Part shown: positions 26,377 through 34,125 of the stretch, piece by piece
Layout of the letters: each line of letters opens with the position of its first letter
Numbering within the stretch: the first letter of the stretch is position 1
Assembly: GCA_020852955.1 (NCBI GenBank)
Contig: JADYZW010000065.1
Coordinates: 1-64,000, forward strand
Origin: Deltaproteobacteria bacterium
GTDB lineage: Bacteria; Desulfobacterota; Binatia; UTPRO1
Length of the DNA stretch: 64,000 nucleotides
Reading direction: 5' to 3'
Program-made: the position numbers and the translations under genes
Notes under the pieces: generated by a model
The model's input: the letters and a program-made list of their open reading frames with translations, nothing else
Database searches by the model: none
What the model was told of the DNA's origin: nothing

Positions 26377-26612
26377 CCGAAACGAAACCCCAGAAGTTCG
26401 AGGACGGCCTGGCGGAGCTCGAGGCGACGGTCGCGCGACTCGAGTCCGGCGAGCTGTCGCTCGAGGATTCGCTTGCTGCGTTCGAGCGCGGCGTCGGGCT
26501 CGTGAAGGCGCTGACCGAGCGTCTCGGCGCGGTCGAGCAGCGCATCGAGGTGCTGACGCGCGAGGGCAGCGGCGCCCTCAAGACGCGTCCGCTCGAGGTG
26601 GACCCGGCGTGA
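26373..26612 (+). CDS. xseB: Exodeoxyribonuclease VII small subunit
   Basis: A 79-residue helical protein with the XseB signature FEDGLAELEATVARLESGEL, SLEDSLAAFERG and a coiled-coil end. It coats the coiled coil of XseA. ATG 26373 overlaps the xseA stop as ATGA, and CGGAGGG provides an SD site eight bases upstream. Its own stop overlaps the ispA start. Confidence 0.95.
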   Translation: MTETKPQKFEDGLAELEATVARLESGELSLEDSLAAFERGVGLVKALTERLGAVEQRIEVLTREGSGALKTRPLEVDPA

Positions 26613-27499
26613 ACGTCGAAGCCTATCTGGGCGAGCGCCGCACGCTCGTCGACGCCACCCTGGCAGGGATCCTTCGTCCGAGCGAAGGCACGCCGCCGCG
26701 TCTGCTCGAGGCGATGCGCTACGCCGTCCTTTCGGGCGGGAAGCGGGTGCGGCCGATCCTCGCGCTTGCGGCGTGCGAAGCGGCGCCCGCCGACGAGCGG
26801 CACGCGTTGCCGTTCGCCTGTGCGATCGAGCTGATCCACGCCTACTCGCTCGTCCACGACGACCTTCCCGCGATGGACGACGACGCGCTCCGGCGCGGCC
26901 GGCCGACGGTGCATGTCCAGTACGGCGAGGCCCTCGCGATCCTCGTGGGCGACGCGCTTCTCACGGAGGCGTTCCGCGTCGCCGCCGACGGGGCGCGGGC
27001 GGCCGGCGTCGACGCGGAGCGCGCGCTCGCGATGATCGAGCGTCTCGCGGTCGCCGCGGGCGCCGCCGGCATGGTGGGGGGGCAGGTCGCGGATCTCGAG
27101 GCGGAGGGCGGACGCCCCGATCGCGCGACGGTCGAGGCCATCCATCGCCGCAAGACCGCGGCGCTGATCTCCGCCGCGATCGACGTCGGCGCGCTCGCGG
27201 GCGGCGCCGACGGCGCGCGGCGCGAGGCGCTTGCGGACTACGGACGCGCGCTCGGCCTTGCGTTCCAGATCGCCGACGACATCCTCGACGCGACGGCGCC
27301 GAGCGCCGTGACCGGGAAACGCGAGGGCGGCGACGCGGCGCACGGCAAGGCGACCTATCCCGCAGCGCTCGGCATCGACGGCGCCCGCGCCGCCGCCCGC
27401 GAGCTCCTGGGGCGGTGTCTCGCGGCGACCGAGGCCCTCGGCGATCCCGCCGACCCGCTGCGCGCGATCGCGCGCTTCGTGGTCGGGCGCGCCTGCTGA
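26609..27499 (+). CDS. ispA: Polyprenyl diphosphate synthase (farnesyl/geranylgeranyl type)
   Basis: A 296-residue trans-prenyltransferase. The first Asp-rich motif is DDLPAMDDD (from Asp84) and the second lies in FQIADDILD. KRVRPIL and HGKATYP are also conserved. The extra residues between the Asp pairs of the first motif are typical of bacterial FPP synthase. It makes the C15 (or C20) precursor for quinone side chains and other isoprenoids. Start GTG 26609 overlaps xseB. The commonly adjacent dxs gene is absent; tlyA follows directly. Confidence 0.92.
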   Translation: MNVEAYLGERRTLVDATLAGILRPSEGTPPRLLEAMRYAVLSGGKRVRPILALAACEAAPADERHALPFACAIELIHAYSLVHDDLPAMDDDALRRGRPTVHVQYGEALAILVGDALLTEAFRVAADGARAAGVDAERALAMIERLAVAAGAAGMVGGQVADLEAEGGRPDRATVEAIHRRKTAALISAAIDVGALAGGADGARREALADYGRALGLAFQIADDILDATAPSAVTGKREGGDAAHGKATYPAALGIDGARAAARELLGRCLAATEALGDPADPLRAIARFVVGRAC

Positions 27500-27514
27500 T
27501 CTCGGCGCGGAGCG

Positions 27515-28279
27515 ATGGCGAAGGAGCGGGTCGATAAGCTCCTGGTCGACCGGGGGCTCGCGCCGACCCGCGAGCACGCGCAGCGGCTGGTGATGGCGGG
27601 CCTGGTCTTCTCCGGCGATGCGTCGGTCGCGAAGCCGGGAGCGCGCATGGCGGTCGACGCGCCGCTCGACGTTCGGGGCGAGCCGCATCCGTTCGTGGGT
27701 CGCGGCGGCGCGAAGCTCGATGCCGCACTCGCCGCGCTCGCGCTCGACGTCGAGGGGCTCGTGGCGCTCGACGTCGGGGCGTCGACCGGCGGATTCACGG
27801 ACTGTCTTCTCCAGCGCGGCGCGCGGCGCGTCTACGCGGTCGACGTCGGCTACGGCCAGCTCGCGTGGAAGCTCCGGACCGATCCGCGCGTGGTGAGCCG
27901 CGAGCGCACCAACGTTCGCGATCTCGCCCGCGACGCCTTCGACGAGCCGATCGATCTGGTGACGATCGACGCGTCGTTCATCTCGCTCCGGCTCGTGCTC
28001 CCGGCGGTACTGCGGCTCCTCGACGCGGACCGGCGCATCGTGGCGCTCGTGAAGCCGCAGTTCGAGGTCGGGAAGGGCGAGGTCGGGAAAGGCGGCGTCG
28101 TGCGCGACCCAGCCCGGCACGCGGACGTCCTGGCGACGCTGCAGCGGTCCGTGCGCGAGCTCGGTCTCAGGGTGGACGCCGTCCTCACGTCGCCGCTCCT
28201 CGGCCCGGCGGGCAACCGCGAGTTCTTCCTCGTGCTCGCGACGCCGCCTCCGTTCGCTCCGCGCCCCACGTCCGGGTGA
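27515..28279 (+). CDS. tlyA: TlyA-family rRNA 2'-O-methyltransferase
   Basis: A 254-residue protein: N-terminal S4 RNA-binding domain (RVDKLLVDRGLAPTREHAQRLV) and FtsJ/RrmJ-like methyltransferase domain (LDVGASTGGFTDCLLQRGA, VYAVDVGYGQLAWKLR, TIDASFISLRLVLP, LVKPQFE). Members methylate cytidines in 16S and 23S rRNA; some are annotated as haemolysins. ATG 27515 is preceded by GGAG. It probably belongs to the xseA operon. Confidence 0.92.
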   Translation: MAKERVDKLLVDRGLAPTREHAQRLVMAGLVFSGDASVAKPGARMAVDAPLDVRGEPHPFVGRGGAKLDAALAALALDVEGLVALDVGASTGGFTDCLLQRGARRVYAVDVGYGQLAWKLRTDPRVVSRERTNVRDLARDAFDEPIDLVTIDASFISLRLVLPAVLRLLDADRRIVALVKPQFEVGKGEVGKGGVVRDPARHADVLATLQRSVRELGLRVDAVLTSPLLGPAGNREFFLVLATPPPFAPRPTSG

Positions 28280-28308
28280 GGAGGTCCCCGGCGGCGGCCC
28301 ACGCGGAT

Positions 28309-28761
28309 TCAGGCGGCGTGCGGATCGGCCAGCGCGAGGAGGTCGCGCACGGCGGCGCTCATGGCGGCGGTCGCGCGGCCGAGCTCGGCGAGCGTGGCGG
28401 CGGCCGCCGGAAAGTCGACGTCCCAGCGCAGCGCGAGCTCGACCCAGCGGCGCTTGAGCGTCTCGAGGTCGGCGACGTCGATGCTGAGACGCTCCCAGTG
28501 GTTGCGCCCGTCGCGCGGCGAGGCCGGGTCGGCCGGGTCGGCGTTGCCGGCAAGGGTGCGTAGCTCCGCGGCGATGCGGGCTGCTTGGGCATCCGCCCGG
28601 TCGGCGAGGCCGATCAGGGCGGGGCCGATCCGGGGATAGGGAACCCGCTCCGCGTGGCTCCTCAACTGCGCCGCGATGCGGCGGGCGTCGAGAAACGCGG
28701 CCCGGAGCTCACCGGCGAACCGAGCCCGCGGCCCCGCGGATCCGTCGGTGGTCGCGCCCAT
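28309..28761 (-). CDS. Hypothetical helical protein
   Basis: A 150-residue protein I do not recognise. It is Ala-rich and predicted mostly helical (ARFAGELRAAFLDARRIAAQ; ALIGLADRADAQAARIAAEL), with a central conserved-looking segment GRNHWERLSIDVADLETLKR and no signal peptide or Cys. The start is set by an excellent promoter whose -10 ends six bases before ATG 28761. It is convergent with tlyA and divergent from rpoZ. Function unknown. Confidence 0.65.
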   Translation of the reverse strand: MGATTDGSAGPRARFAGELRAAFLDARRIAAQLRSHAERVPYPRIGPALIGLADRADAQAARIAAELRTLAGNADPADPASPRDGRNHWERLSIDVADLETLKRRWVELALRWDVDFPAAAATLAELGRATAAMSAAVRDLLALADPHAA

Positions 28762-28767
28762 GGCGGC

Positions 28768-28796
28768 GAGGTATCGGCGTCGCCGTGGCCTGTCAA
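28768..28796 (-). promoter_or_regulatory. Consensus -35 promoter, leaderless start
   Basis: Minus strand: perfect TTGACA (28796-28791), 17 bases, TACCTC (28773-28768), then six bases to ATG 28761. Confidence 0.65.
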
Positions 28797-28875
28797 ATCT
28801 GGGGGCCGAGTTTCCTTGCCGGGTCGATTCGGATAGAAGAGCGGGAGCCCAATCGATCGCGAGGAGACCCCGCGC

Positions 28876-29097
28876 ATGGCCAGGATCACCGTCGAAGACT
28901 GCCTCGAGAACGTCGAGAACCGTTTCCAGCTGGTCTTGCTCGCCGCCAAGCGCGCCAAGCAGCTCCTCAAAGGGTCGCGCCCCCTGCTCGAAAGCGACAA
29001 CAAGGAGGTGGTGACGGCGCTGCGCGAGATCGGCGCCGGCAAGGTGAAGATGGCGACCGAGGGCAAATCTCCGGCGGTGGCCGAAGCGGCGAGCTGA
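28876..29097 (+). CDS. rpoZ: RNA polymerase omega subunit
   Basis: A 73-residue protein with the RpoZ pattern ARITVEDCLENVENRFQLVL, AAKRAKQLLKG and NKEVVTALREIGAGKV. It stabilises the beta-prime subunit in RNA polymerase. GAGGAG precedes ATG 28876. The gmk gene often found upstream is absent. dnaJ follows 62 bases later. Confidence 0.93.
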   Translation: MARITVEDCLENVENRFQLVLLAAKRAKQLLKGSRPLLESDNKEVVTALREIGAGKVKMATEGKSPAVAEAAS

Positions 29098-29159
29098 CCG
29101 CGCGCTCGGCCGGGGAGGCATCGGCGTGAGCCGCTGCGCGGGACCTGGCCGCAACCTGC

Positions 29160-30284
29160 ATGGCGACACGTGATCTCTACGGCGAACTCGGGGTCAAACG
29201 CACCGCGACCGCGGACGAGATAAAGAAGTCCTACCGCAAGCTCGCTCGGAAGCACCATCCCGACGTCAATCCAGGGAATCGCGAGGCCGAGGAGCGCTTC
29301 AAGCGCATCTCGTTCGCGTACGACGTCCTCTCGGACGCCGAGAAGCGCAAGGCCTACGACGAGTTCGGCGAGGAGGGCCTGCAAGCCGGCTTCGACGCGG
29401 GACGCGCCCGCGAATACAAGCGGGCGCAGGAGTCCATGGGGAGCTTCGGCGGATTCGGCACGGGCGCCGGCGGCGGCACCCGCTACTCGAGCTTCGAGGA
29501 CATCTTCGGCGACATCTTCGGCGGCGGCCGCGGCGCGGCGCCGGCGGAGCATGGTCCGGACGTCGAGACCACGCTCGACATCGAGCTGCTCGACGCGATC
29601 CGCGGCACGACGGCGGCGGTGCAGCTCACGAAGCCGAGCGAGTGCGCCGTCTGTCGCGGCACCGGCGGGCAGGGATCCGGGAAGGCGTGTGCCGACTGCC
29701 GCGGTCGCGGGCAGATCAAGATGGGGGGCGGCCCGATGTCGTTCGGTCGACGCTGCGAGCGCTGCGGCGGCTCGGGCCGGGTTCCGTCCCAGCCGTGCGC
29801 GGCGTGCCACGGCCGCGGCATCACCGAGAAGCTCGAGAAGCTGAACGTGAAGATTCCCGCCGGCGTGGACGACGGTTCGCGCATCCGTCTCGCCGCCAAG
29901 GGCGGCGCCGGGCGCGGCGGCGCCCCGCCCGGCGACCTCTACATCGTCGCGCGGGTCCGCCCACATCCGCGACTCGAGCGGCGCGATCGCGATCTCTACC
30001 TGCAGGTGCCGATCACGGTCGGGGAGGCGATGCATGGAGCGACCATCGACGTCCCGACGCCGGACGGCGCGGTGAAGCTCAAGGTCCCGCCGGGCAGCCA
30101 GAGCGGGAGCAAGCTCCGCCTGCGCGGCAAGGGCGTGCCCGCGATGAAGGGGGGCGAACGCGGAGATCTCTACGTCGTGTTGCAGGTGCACGTGCCGCCC
30201 GACGGCGACGAGCGCACGCAGGAGGCGGTGCGCGCCCTCGAGGCGAGCTACCAGGGGAGCCCGCGCGCGGGCTTCACGTTGTGA
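29160..30284 (+). CDS. dnaJ: Chaperone DnaJ (type I Hsp40)
   Basis: A 374-residue co-chaperone of DnaK with all type I parts: J domain (1-70, with HPD in KHHPDVNPGN), a Gly/Phe-rich linker, four CxxCxGxG-type zinc repeats (CAVCRGTG, CADCRGRG, CERCGGSG, CAACHGRG) and two beta-barrel substrate domains. The linker includes YSSFEDIFGDIFGG. It begins an operon with a MerR-type gene and a heat-shock sigma factor, and no dnaK or grpE is seen nearby. Confidence 0.94.
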   Translation: MATRDLYGELGVKRTATADEIKKSYRKLARKHHPDVNPGNREAEERFKRISFAYDVLSDAEKRKAYDEFGEEGLQAGFDAGRAREYKRAQESMGSFGGFGTGAGGGTRYSSFEDIFGDIFGGGRGAAPAEHGPDVETTLDIELLDAIRGTTAAVQLTKPSECAVCRGTGGQGSGKACADCRGRGQIKMGGGPMSFGRRCERCGGSGRVPSQPCAACHGRGITEKLEKLNVKIPAGVDDGSRIRLAAKGGAGRGGAPPGDLYIVARVRPHPRLERRDRDLYLQVPITVGEAMHGATIDVPTPDGAVKLKVPPGSQSGSKLRLRGKGVPAMKGGERGDLYVVLQVHVPPDGDERTQEAVRALEASYQGSPRAGFTL

Positions 30285-30286
30285 TC

Positions 30287-30622
30287 ATGGCGAGCAAGTA
30301 TCTGCCGCTGCCGGAAGCCGCGGCGCGCCTCGGGTGTTCCGCGGATTTCATCGAGCGGCTGGAGCGCGAAGGCCTGGTCGACCTGAAGCGCACGCTCGAC
30401 GACGTGCTCGTGATCTCGACCGACGCGATCGAGCGGGTGCGCTTCATTGCGCTCCTCACCGAAGAGCTCGAGGTGAACCTGCCGGGCGCCGAGGTTATCT
30501 TGCACATGCGCGACGACATGATCGCGATGCAGCGTCAGTTCGAGGAGATCCTCGCGAGCCTGGTCGACGAGGTGAAGCGCGGCATCGCGAGCGGCGCCCG
30601 GCGGCCGCGAGGCGGCGGATGA
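30287..30622 (+). CDS. MerR-type DNA-binding protein / chaperone modulator (CbpM-like)
   Basis: About 111 residues. It opens with a MerR-like helix-turn-helix (LPLPEAAARLGCSADFIERL) and continues with a coiled-coil segment (LHMRDDMIAMQRQFEEILAS). Its size and place between dnaJ and a sigma factor match HspR/CbpM-type proteins that bind DnaJ-family chaperones or repress heat-shock genes. A GTG at 30281 that overlaps the dnaJ stop (GTGA) is an alternative start. The next gene overlaps as ATGA. Confidence 0.75.
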   Translation: MASKYLPLPEAAARLGCSADFIERLEREGLVDLKRTLDDVLVISTDAIERVRFIALLTEELEVNLPGAEVILHMRDDMIAMQRQFEEILASLVDEVKRGIASGARRPRGGG

Positions 30623-31719
30623 GTCCGCCGCGCGTGCGCGGCTCGAAGGTCGGCGCCTCCGCGGCTCCCGAGGAGGCGCGCGAGTCGTCGGAGCCTGTCC
30701 GCGACCCCGGCGACGAGCTCGAAGTCGAGTTCGTCGCCGACGAGGAGCCCGAGCCGGTCGATCCGAAAGCCGATGCCGGTGTGTTCGCGAGCGGCGTGGC
30801 GCCCGTGCAGGGGCGCGCCGCGGCGGGCGACGAGCCGGGCAAGGAGGAGCAGCGGGGGGCGCTCGTCACCTACGATCCCCTGCAGCGCTACTTGCAGGAG
30901 ATCCGACGCTACGCGCTCTTGAGCCGCGAAGAGGAGCACGCGCTCGCCGTCCGCTACCGGACCGAGGGTGACGTCGAGGCGGCGTACAAGCTCGTGACCG
31001 GCAACCTGCGCCTCGTGGTCATGATCGCACGCGAGTACCAGCGCTCGTTCCGCAATCTCCTCGACCTCGTCCAGGAGGGAAACATCGGCCTCATGGAGGC
31101 CGTGAAGAACTTCGATCCCTACCGCGGCGTGCGCTTCCCGTCGTACGCGGTCTGGTGGATCCGCGCCTACGTCATCCGCTACGTCATCAACAACTGGCGG
31201 ATGGTGAAGCTCGGTACCACCCAGGCGCAACGGAAACTCTTCTTCAACCTCCAGAAGGAGAAGGACCGCCTCGAACGCGAGGGCTTCGTCGCCGCTCCGA
31301 AGCTCCTCGCCGATCGTCTCGGCGTGAAGGAGAAGGAGGTCGTCGAGATGCAGCAGCGGCTCGCCGCGAGCGACTTCTCCGTCGATACGCCGCTGCGCGA
31401 GGGCGAGGATACGACGATGCTCGACGTGCTCCGGAGCGACGCCGACACCGTCGAGGAGGTCGTCGCCGACGCCGAGTTCCGGAGACTCGTCGGCGCGCGC
31501 ATCCGGGAGTTCGGCCAGACCCTGAAGGACAAGGATCGCGTCATCTTCGACCATCGGCTGCTCGCCGAGGATCCGATGACGCTGCAGGAGATCGGCGACC
31601 GCTACGGCATCAGCCGCGAGCGGGTGCGGCAGATCGAGAACCGGGTGAAGCGGAAGCTCCGGGCGCACCTCGAAGAGCATTTTCCGGACCTCCGCGGCGT
31701 CGATCTCAGCTACGTCTGA
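30619..31719 (+). CDS. rpoH: RpoH-type alternative sigma factor
   Basis: A 366-residue group 3/sigma32-like factor. After an acidic N-terminal extension of about 85 residues come region 2 (LQRYLQEIRRYALLSREEEH, NLRLVVMIAREYQR, DLVQEGNIGLMEAVKNFDP), the RpoH box region QRKLFFNLQKEKDRLE, region 3, and region 4 with RYGISRERVRQIENRVKRKL. QRKLFFNL strongly favours heat-shock RpoH over RpoD. The acidic extension is unusual. Coupling to dnaJ and a MerR-type protein suggests a self-contained heat-shock control loop. Confidence 0.9.
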   Translation: MSPPRVRGSKVGASAAPEEARESSEPVRDPGDELEVEFVADEEPEPVDPKADAGVFASGVAPVQGRAAAGDEPGKEEQRGALVTYDPLQRYLQEIRRYALLSREEEHALAVRYRTEGDVEAAYKLVTGNLRLVVMIAREYQRSFRNLLDLVQEGNIGLMEAVKNFDPYRGVRFPSYAVWWIRAYVIRYVINNWRMVKLGTTQAQRKLFFNLQKEKDRLEREGFVAAPKLLADRLGVKEKEVVEMQQRLAASDFSVDTPLREGEDTTMLDVLRSDADTVEEVVADAEFRRLVGARIREFGQTLKDKDRVIFDHRLLAEDPMTLQEIGDRYGISRERVRQIENRVKRKLRAHLEEHFPDLRGVDLSYV

Positions 31720-31769
31720 CGGAGCGTCGCGCTCGGCGGACGCCGCGCCCGCGCGAAAAGGGAGGGATC

Positions 31770-32123
31770 ATGCGAGGGAAGACGAGACGGGTCGCGGCCA
31801 TGATCGCCGTTGCGGCGCTCCTCGGGGGCGTCGTGTCGGTGCGCGGCGCCGACGCCGCGGAGGATACGGTCACGGTCGCCGGCGACGTCGTGTGCGCGAA
31901 GTGCACGCTCGAGGTGGAGGGGCTGGATCACTGCCAGAACGTGCTGCTCGTCGGCGACGGCGCGCAACAGAAGCGGTACTGGCTCGTCGCCAACGAGGTG
32001 AACGCGACGTTCGGCGACGTCTGCGCCGCCAGGCGTCCCGTCACTATCACCGGAACGACGAACACGAAGGACGGGAAGCACTGGCTGACGCCGGCGAAGA
32101 TCGAGCCGCGCGACGGCCAGTGA
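31770..32123 (+). CDS. Small periplasmic Cys-containing protein
   Basis: A 117-residue secreted protein. The signal peptide (VAAMIAVAALLGGVVSVRGADA) is followed by an OB-like beta domain: VTVAGDVVCAKCTLEVEG, CQNVLLV, YWLVANEVNATFGDVC and VTITGTTNTKDGKHWLTPAKIE. The CxxC plus two more Cys could bind metal or form disulfides. Similar small proteins occur widely in Planctomycetes and Deltaproteobacteria, with no known role. A strong GGGAGGG SD stands before ATG 31770. It follows rpoH by 50 bases. Confidence 0.75.
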   Translation: MRGKTRRVAAMIAVAALLGGVVSVRGADAAEDTVTVAGDVVCAKCTLEVEGLDHCQNVLLVGDGAQQKRYWLVANEVNATFGDVCAARRPVTITGTTNTKDGKHWLTPAKIEPRDGQ

Positions 32124-32168
32124 AGATCGGAACGAACGCCAGGATCCCTCGGCGGACCGGGACCGCGC

Positions 32169-32187
32169 CGCCGGCATCGCGCCGGCG
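32169..32187. terminator. Hairpin between convergent genes
   Basis: CGCCGGC, five bases, GCCGGCG: seven-base-pair stem between the ends of the small periplasmic protein gene and the MIP18 gene. No T tract on either side. Confidence 0.4.
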
Positions 32188-32208
32188 TGACGCGGCCCCG
32201 GAGTCGGG

Positions 32209-32505
32209 TCACGCCAGGAGCCGGCGCGCTTCCTCGGACATCATCTCAGGTCCCCACGGCGGGTCGTCGACGAGCGTCACGAAGACGCGGCCCACGTCGG
32301 AGACCTGGCGCGCGATGCTCCGGCTCGCGGTGTCGACCAGATACCCCGACAGCGGGCAGGTCGGCGACGTCATGGCGAGCCGGACGTTCACGGTGTCCGG
32401 CTCGAGATCGATGCCGTAGATGAGCCCGAGGTCGACGACGTTGATGCCGACCTCCGGATCGATCACGAGGCGGAGCGCGCGCGTCACCTCATCAATGGTC
32501 GCCAT
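32209..32505 (-). CDS. MIP18/SufT-PaaD-like Fe-S assembly factor
   Basis: A 98-residue DUF59 protein: LRLVIDPEVGINVVDLGLIYGIDLE and TSPTCPLSGYLVDTA with the conserved Cys. Such proteins help insert Fe-S clusters into target enzymes. It is the last gene of the TetR/riboflavin kinase/membrane protein operon; its start overlaps the membrane-protein gene by 14 bases. Many radical SAM and ferredoxin-dependent enzymes in this window would be plausible clients. Confidence 0.85.
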   Translation of the reverse strand: MATIDEVTRALRLVIDPEVGINVVDLGLIYGIDLEPDTVNVRLAMTSPTCPLSGYLVDTASRSIARQVSDVGRVFVTLVDDPPWGPEMMSEEARRLLA

Positions 32506-33565
32506 GGAGCCTCCCTCGGATGACGGCCGCGGCGGTGTTGACGAAGAAAAGCCCGATCGCGGCGGCGTTCAGGAGCGCCGACCACCGGCGGAGTCCGGGC
32601 GCGCTTGCGAGATCGGCGGCGAAGCGCGCCAGGAGCGAGACGTGGAGCAGGGCCAGGTGGGTGTAGAAGGCGGGACGGAACGGGATCGCCACGCCGAGCA
32701 CCGCCGGAAAGACGATCGGGGCGTGTCCGAAGATCATCGCGAAGACGAAGCCGAGGAAGACGGCGTGCAGGACGGCGTCGTACATCGGTCCGGCTACGAC
32801 GGCGCCGGCCGCGAGCAGCAGCGCGCCGCCGATGCCGAGCCAGGCGTAGCCGGAGAGCAGGCAGACCGCGGTGAAGCGAGGCAGGGCCTGCTGGCGGATC
32901 GTCCGCCGGGCGATGTCGTAGCGTACGAGCCAGGCGGCGAGGAGCGCCAGTGCGAGGCCGGTCACGCGCGCCGAGGCCGCGCCGCCGACCCCGCCCGCCG
33001 CGACGGCCGCGAGCAGCAGCGCCGCGACGGCGACGAACGACGCGCGGCTGCCGCGGGCGGCGGGCAGCAGGCGGGTGAGCTCGAGGCGCTCCGCGGCGAT
33101 GGTGAGCACCAGAAAGCCCACCCACCAGGAGACCCAGCCCGTGTGCGGAGCGCCGCCGAGCCAGAGCGCGCTGCCGATCGCCCAACACGCGGCGGCGACC
33201 GCCATCACGACGTGGAAGAGCGTCGGATGGCGGACGACGACGGTTGCGAGCGCGGCGACCAGGACGGCGCCCGCGATCGTGGCGGAGGCGGGTGCGAGGA
33301 AGGCCGGCCCGCCCGCGAGGTGGGCGAGCATCCCGAGGCCGCTCGCGATCGGACCGGCATAGACCCAGCCCCGACCGAGCGCCACCGCGCGCTCGAGGCC
33401 GATCAGCGTGCCGAGGAAGCCGGTGACCATGAGCGGGCCGTGATCGAGCGGCAGCGCGTATCCTGGGCCAGCGACGTCCCACCCGATTCGCCGCAGCCCG
33501 GTGGCGATTCCGCCCGCGAGCGCCGCGATCGCGAGCAGCATGAGCGGCAGGCGCTGGAGCTTCAT
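32492..33565 (-). CDS. Polytopic membrane protein, possibly NnrS-related
   Basis: A 357-residue protein with about eleven hydrophobic segments. His-containing motifs (LDHGPLMVTGFLGTLIGLER; HAVFLGFVFAMIFGHAPIVF) resemble haem/metal-binding membrane proteins found in denitrification loci beside NnrS, but the typical NnrS HAHEM motif is absent. The start overlaps the riboflavin kinase stop as ATGA, and its end overlaps the MIP18 gene. A true NnrS gene lies at 39927. The exact function is unknown. Confidence 0.65.
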   Translation of the reverse strand: MKLQRLPLMLLAIAALAGGIATGLRRIGWDVAGPGYALPLDHGPLMVTGFLGTLIGLERAVALGRGWVYAGPIASGLGMLAHLAGGPAFLAPASATIAGAVLVAALATVVVRHPTLFHVVMAVAAACWAIGSALWLGGAPHTGWVSWWVGFLVLTIAAERLELTRLLPAARGSRASFVAVAALLLAAVAAGGVGGAASARVTGLALALLAAWLVRYDIARRTIRQQALPRFTAVCLLSGYAWLGIGGALLLAAGAVVAGPMYDAVLHAVFLGFVFAMIFGHAPIVFPAVLGVAIPFRPAFYTHLALLHVSLLARFAADLASAPGLRRWSALLNAAAIGLFFVNTAAAVIRGRLHGDH

Positions 33566-34125
33566 ACGGCGGATCCGTGACAAGCACGCGCCGTGCCCCG
33601 ACGCCGCGCCGGTCGGCGCTTTCGCCGGCGGCGTGGCGTCGGGGCACGGCGCGCTCGGGTCGGGACGGCGCTCGTGCGCGGCTTCCCGCCCGTGACAACC
33701 GCGGCGCGCGATCGTTCGCGCGCCTGGGAAGGCATGGCCTCGCGCGCGAAGAAGGCGCGCACGCGACCGAGGTCGGCCGCGATCTTGCGGCGGAGCGCGC
33801 CGGTCGAGAGCGTGAGCTCCTCGGAGACGATGGCGAGCAGGCGCACGCGCATCGTGGCGCCGTACAGCGCGCCGTCGAAGTCGAGCAGGTGCACTTCGAG
33901 CAGGCGCTCGCCGCCTCCGATCGACGGCCGGACGCCGACATGGGCGAGGGCGCGATGCGTCCGGCCGCGCACCCACGCATGCGCCGCGTAGGAACCGTAG
34001 GGGATGCGCCGGCGCGGCGACAGCCTGAGGTTGGCCGTCGCCGCGCCGAGCGCGCGGCCGAGGCCGCGTCCACGGACGACGGTGCCGACGACCGGCGGAC
34101 GGCGAGTGGGGTCAGGTTTCGGGAT
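33562..34125 (-). CDS. Stand-alone riboflavin kinase domain, start uncertain
   Basis: The frame encodes a RibF-type C-terminal kinase domain: VVGTVVRGRGLGRALGAATANL, IPYGSYAAHAWVRG, ALAHVGVRPSIGGG and LEVHLLDFDGALYGATMRV. The FAD synthetase half of RibF is absent. It would convert riboflavin to FMN. No ATG, GTG or TTG lies between the upstream in-frame stop (34140) and the start of homology; ATC at 34125, inside the end of the TetR gene, is the only near-cognate start. The last 50 or so residues are an Arg-rich tail created by a large inverted repeat. The stop overlaps the next gene as ATGA. Confidence 0.65.
   Translation of the reverse strand: MPKPDPTRRPPVVGTVVRGRGLGRALGAATANLRLSPRRRIPYGSYAAHAWVRGRTHRALAHVGVRPSIGGGERLLEVHLLDFDGALYGATMRVRLLAIVSEELTLSTGALRRKIAADLGRVRAFFAREAMPSQARERSRAAVVTGGKPRTSAVPTRARRAPTPRRRRKRRPARRRGTARACHGSAV
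33588..33652. repeat. Perfect 18-bp inverted repeat with inner stem
   Basis: GCGCCGTGCCCCGACGCC (33588-33605) is mirrored exactly at 33635-33652. The 29-base loop contains a smaller GGCG-CTTT-CGCC hairpin. The element lies inside the 3' end of the riboflavin kinase frame and encodes its odd Arg-rich tail. It resembles a REP-like or transposed palindromic element, or a terminator that was captured in frame. Confidence 0.75.

Noticed and set aside
28783..28860. TTTCCT-N17-TAGAAG as promoter of rpoZ
   Set aside because: The -35 is too weak to support without data, though the region must contain one because the neighbouring gene is divergent.
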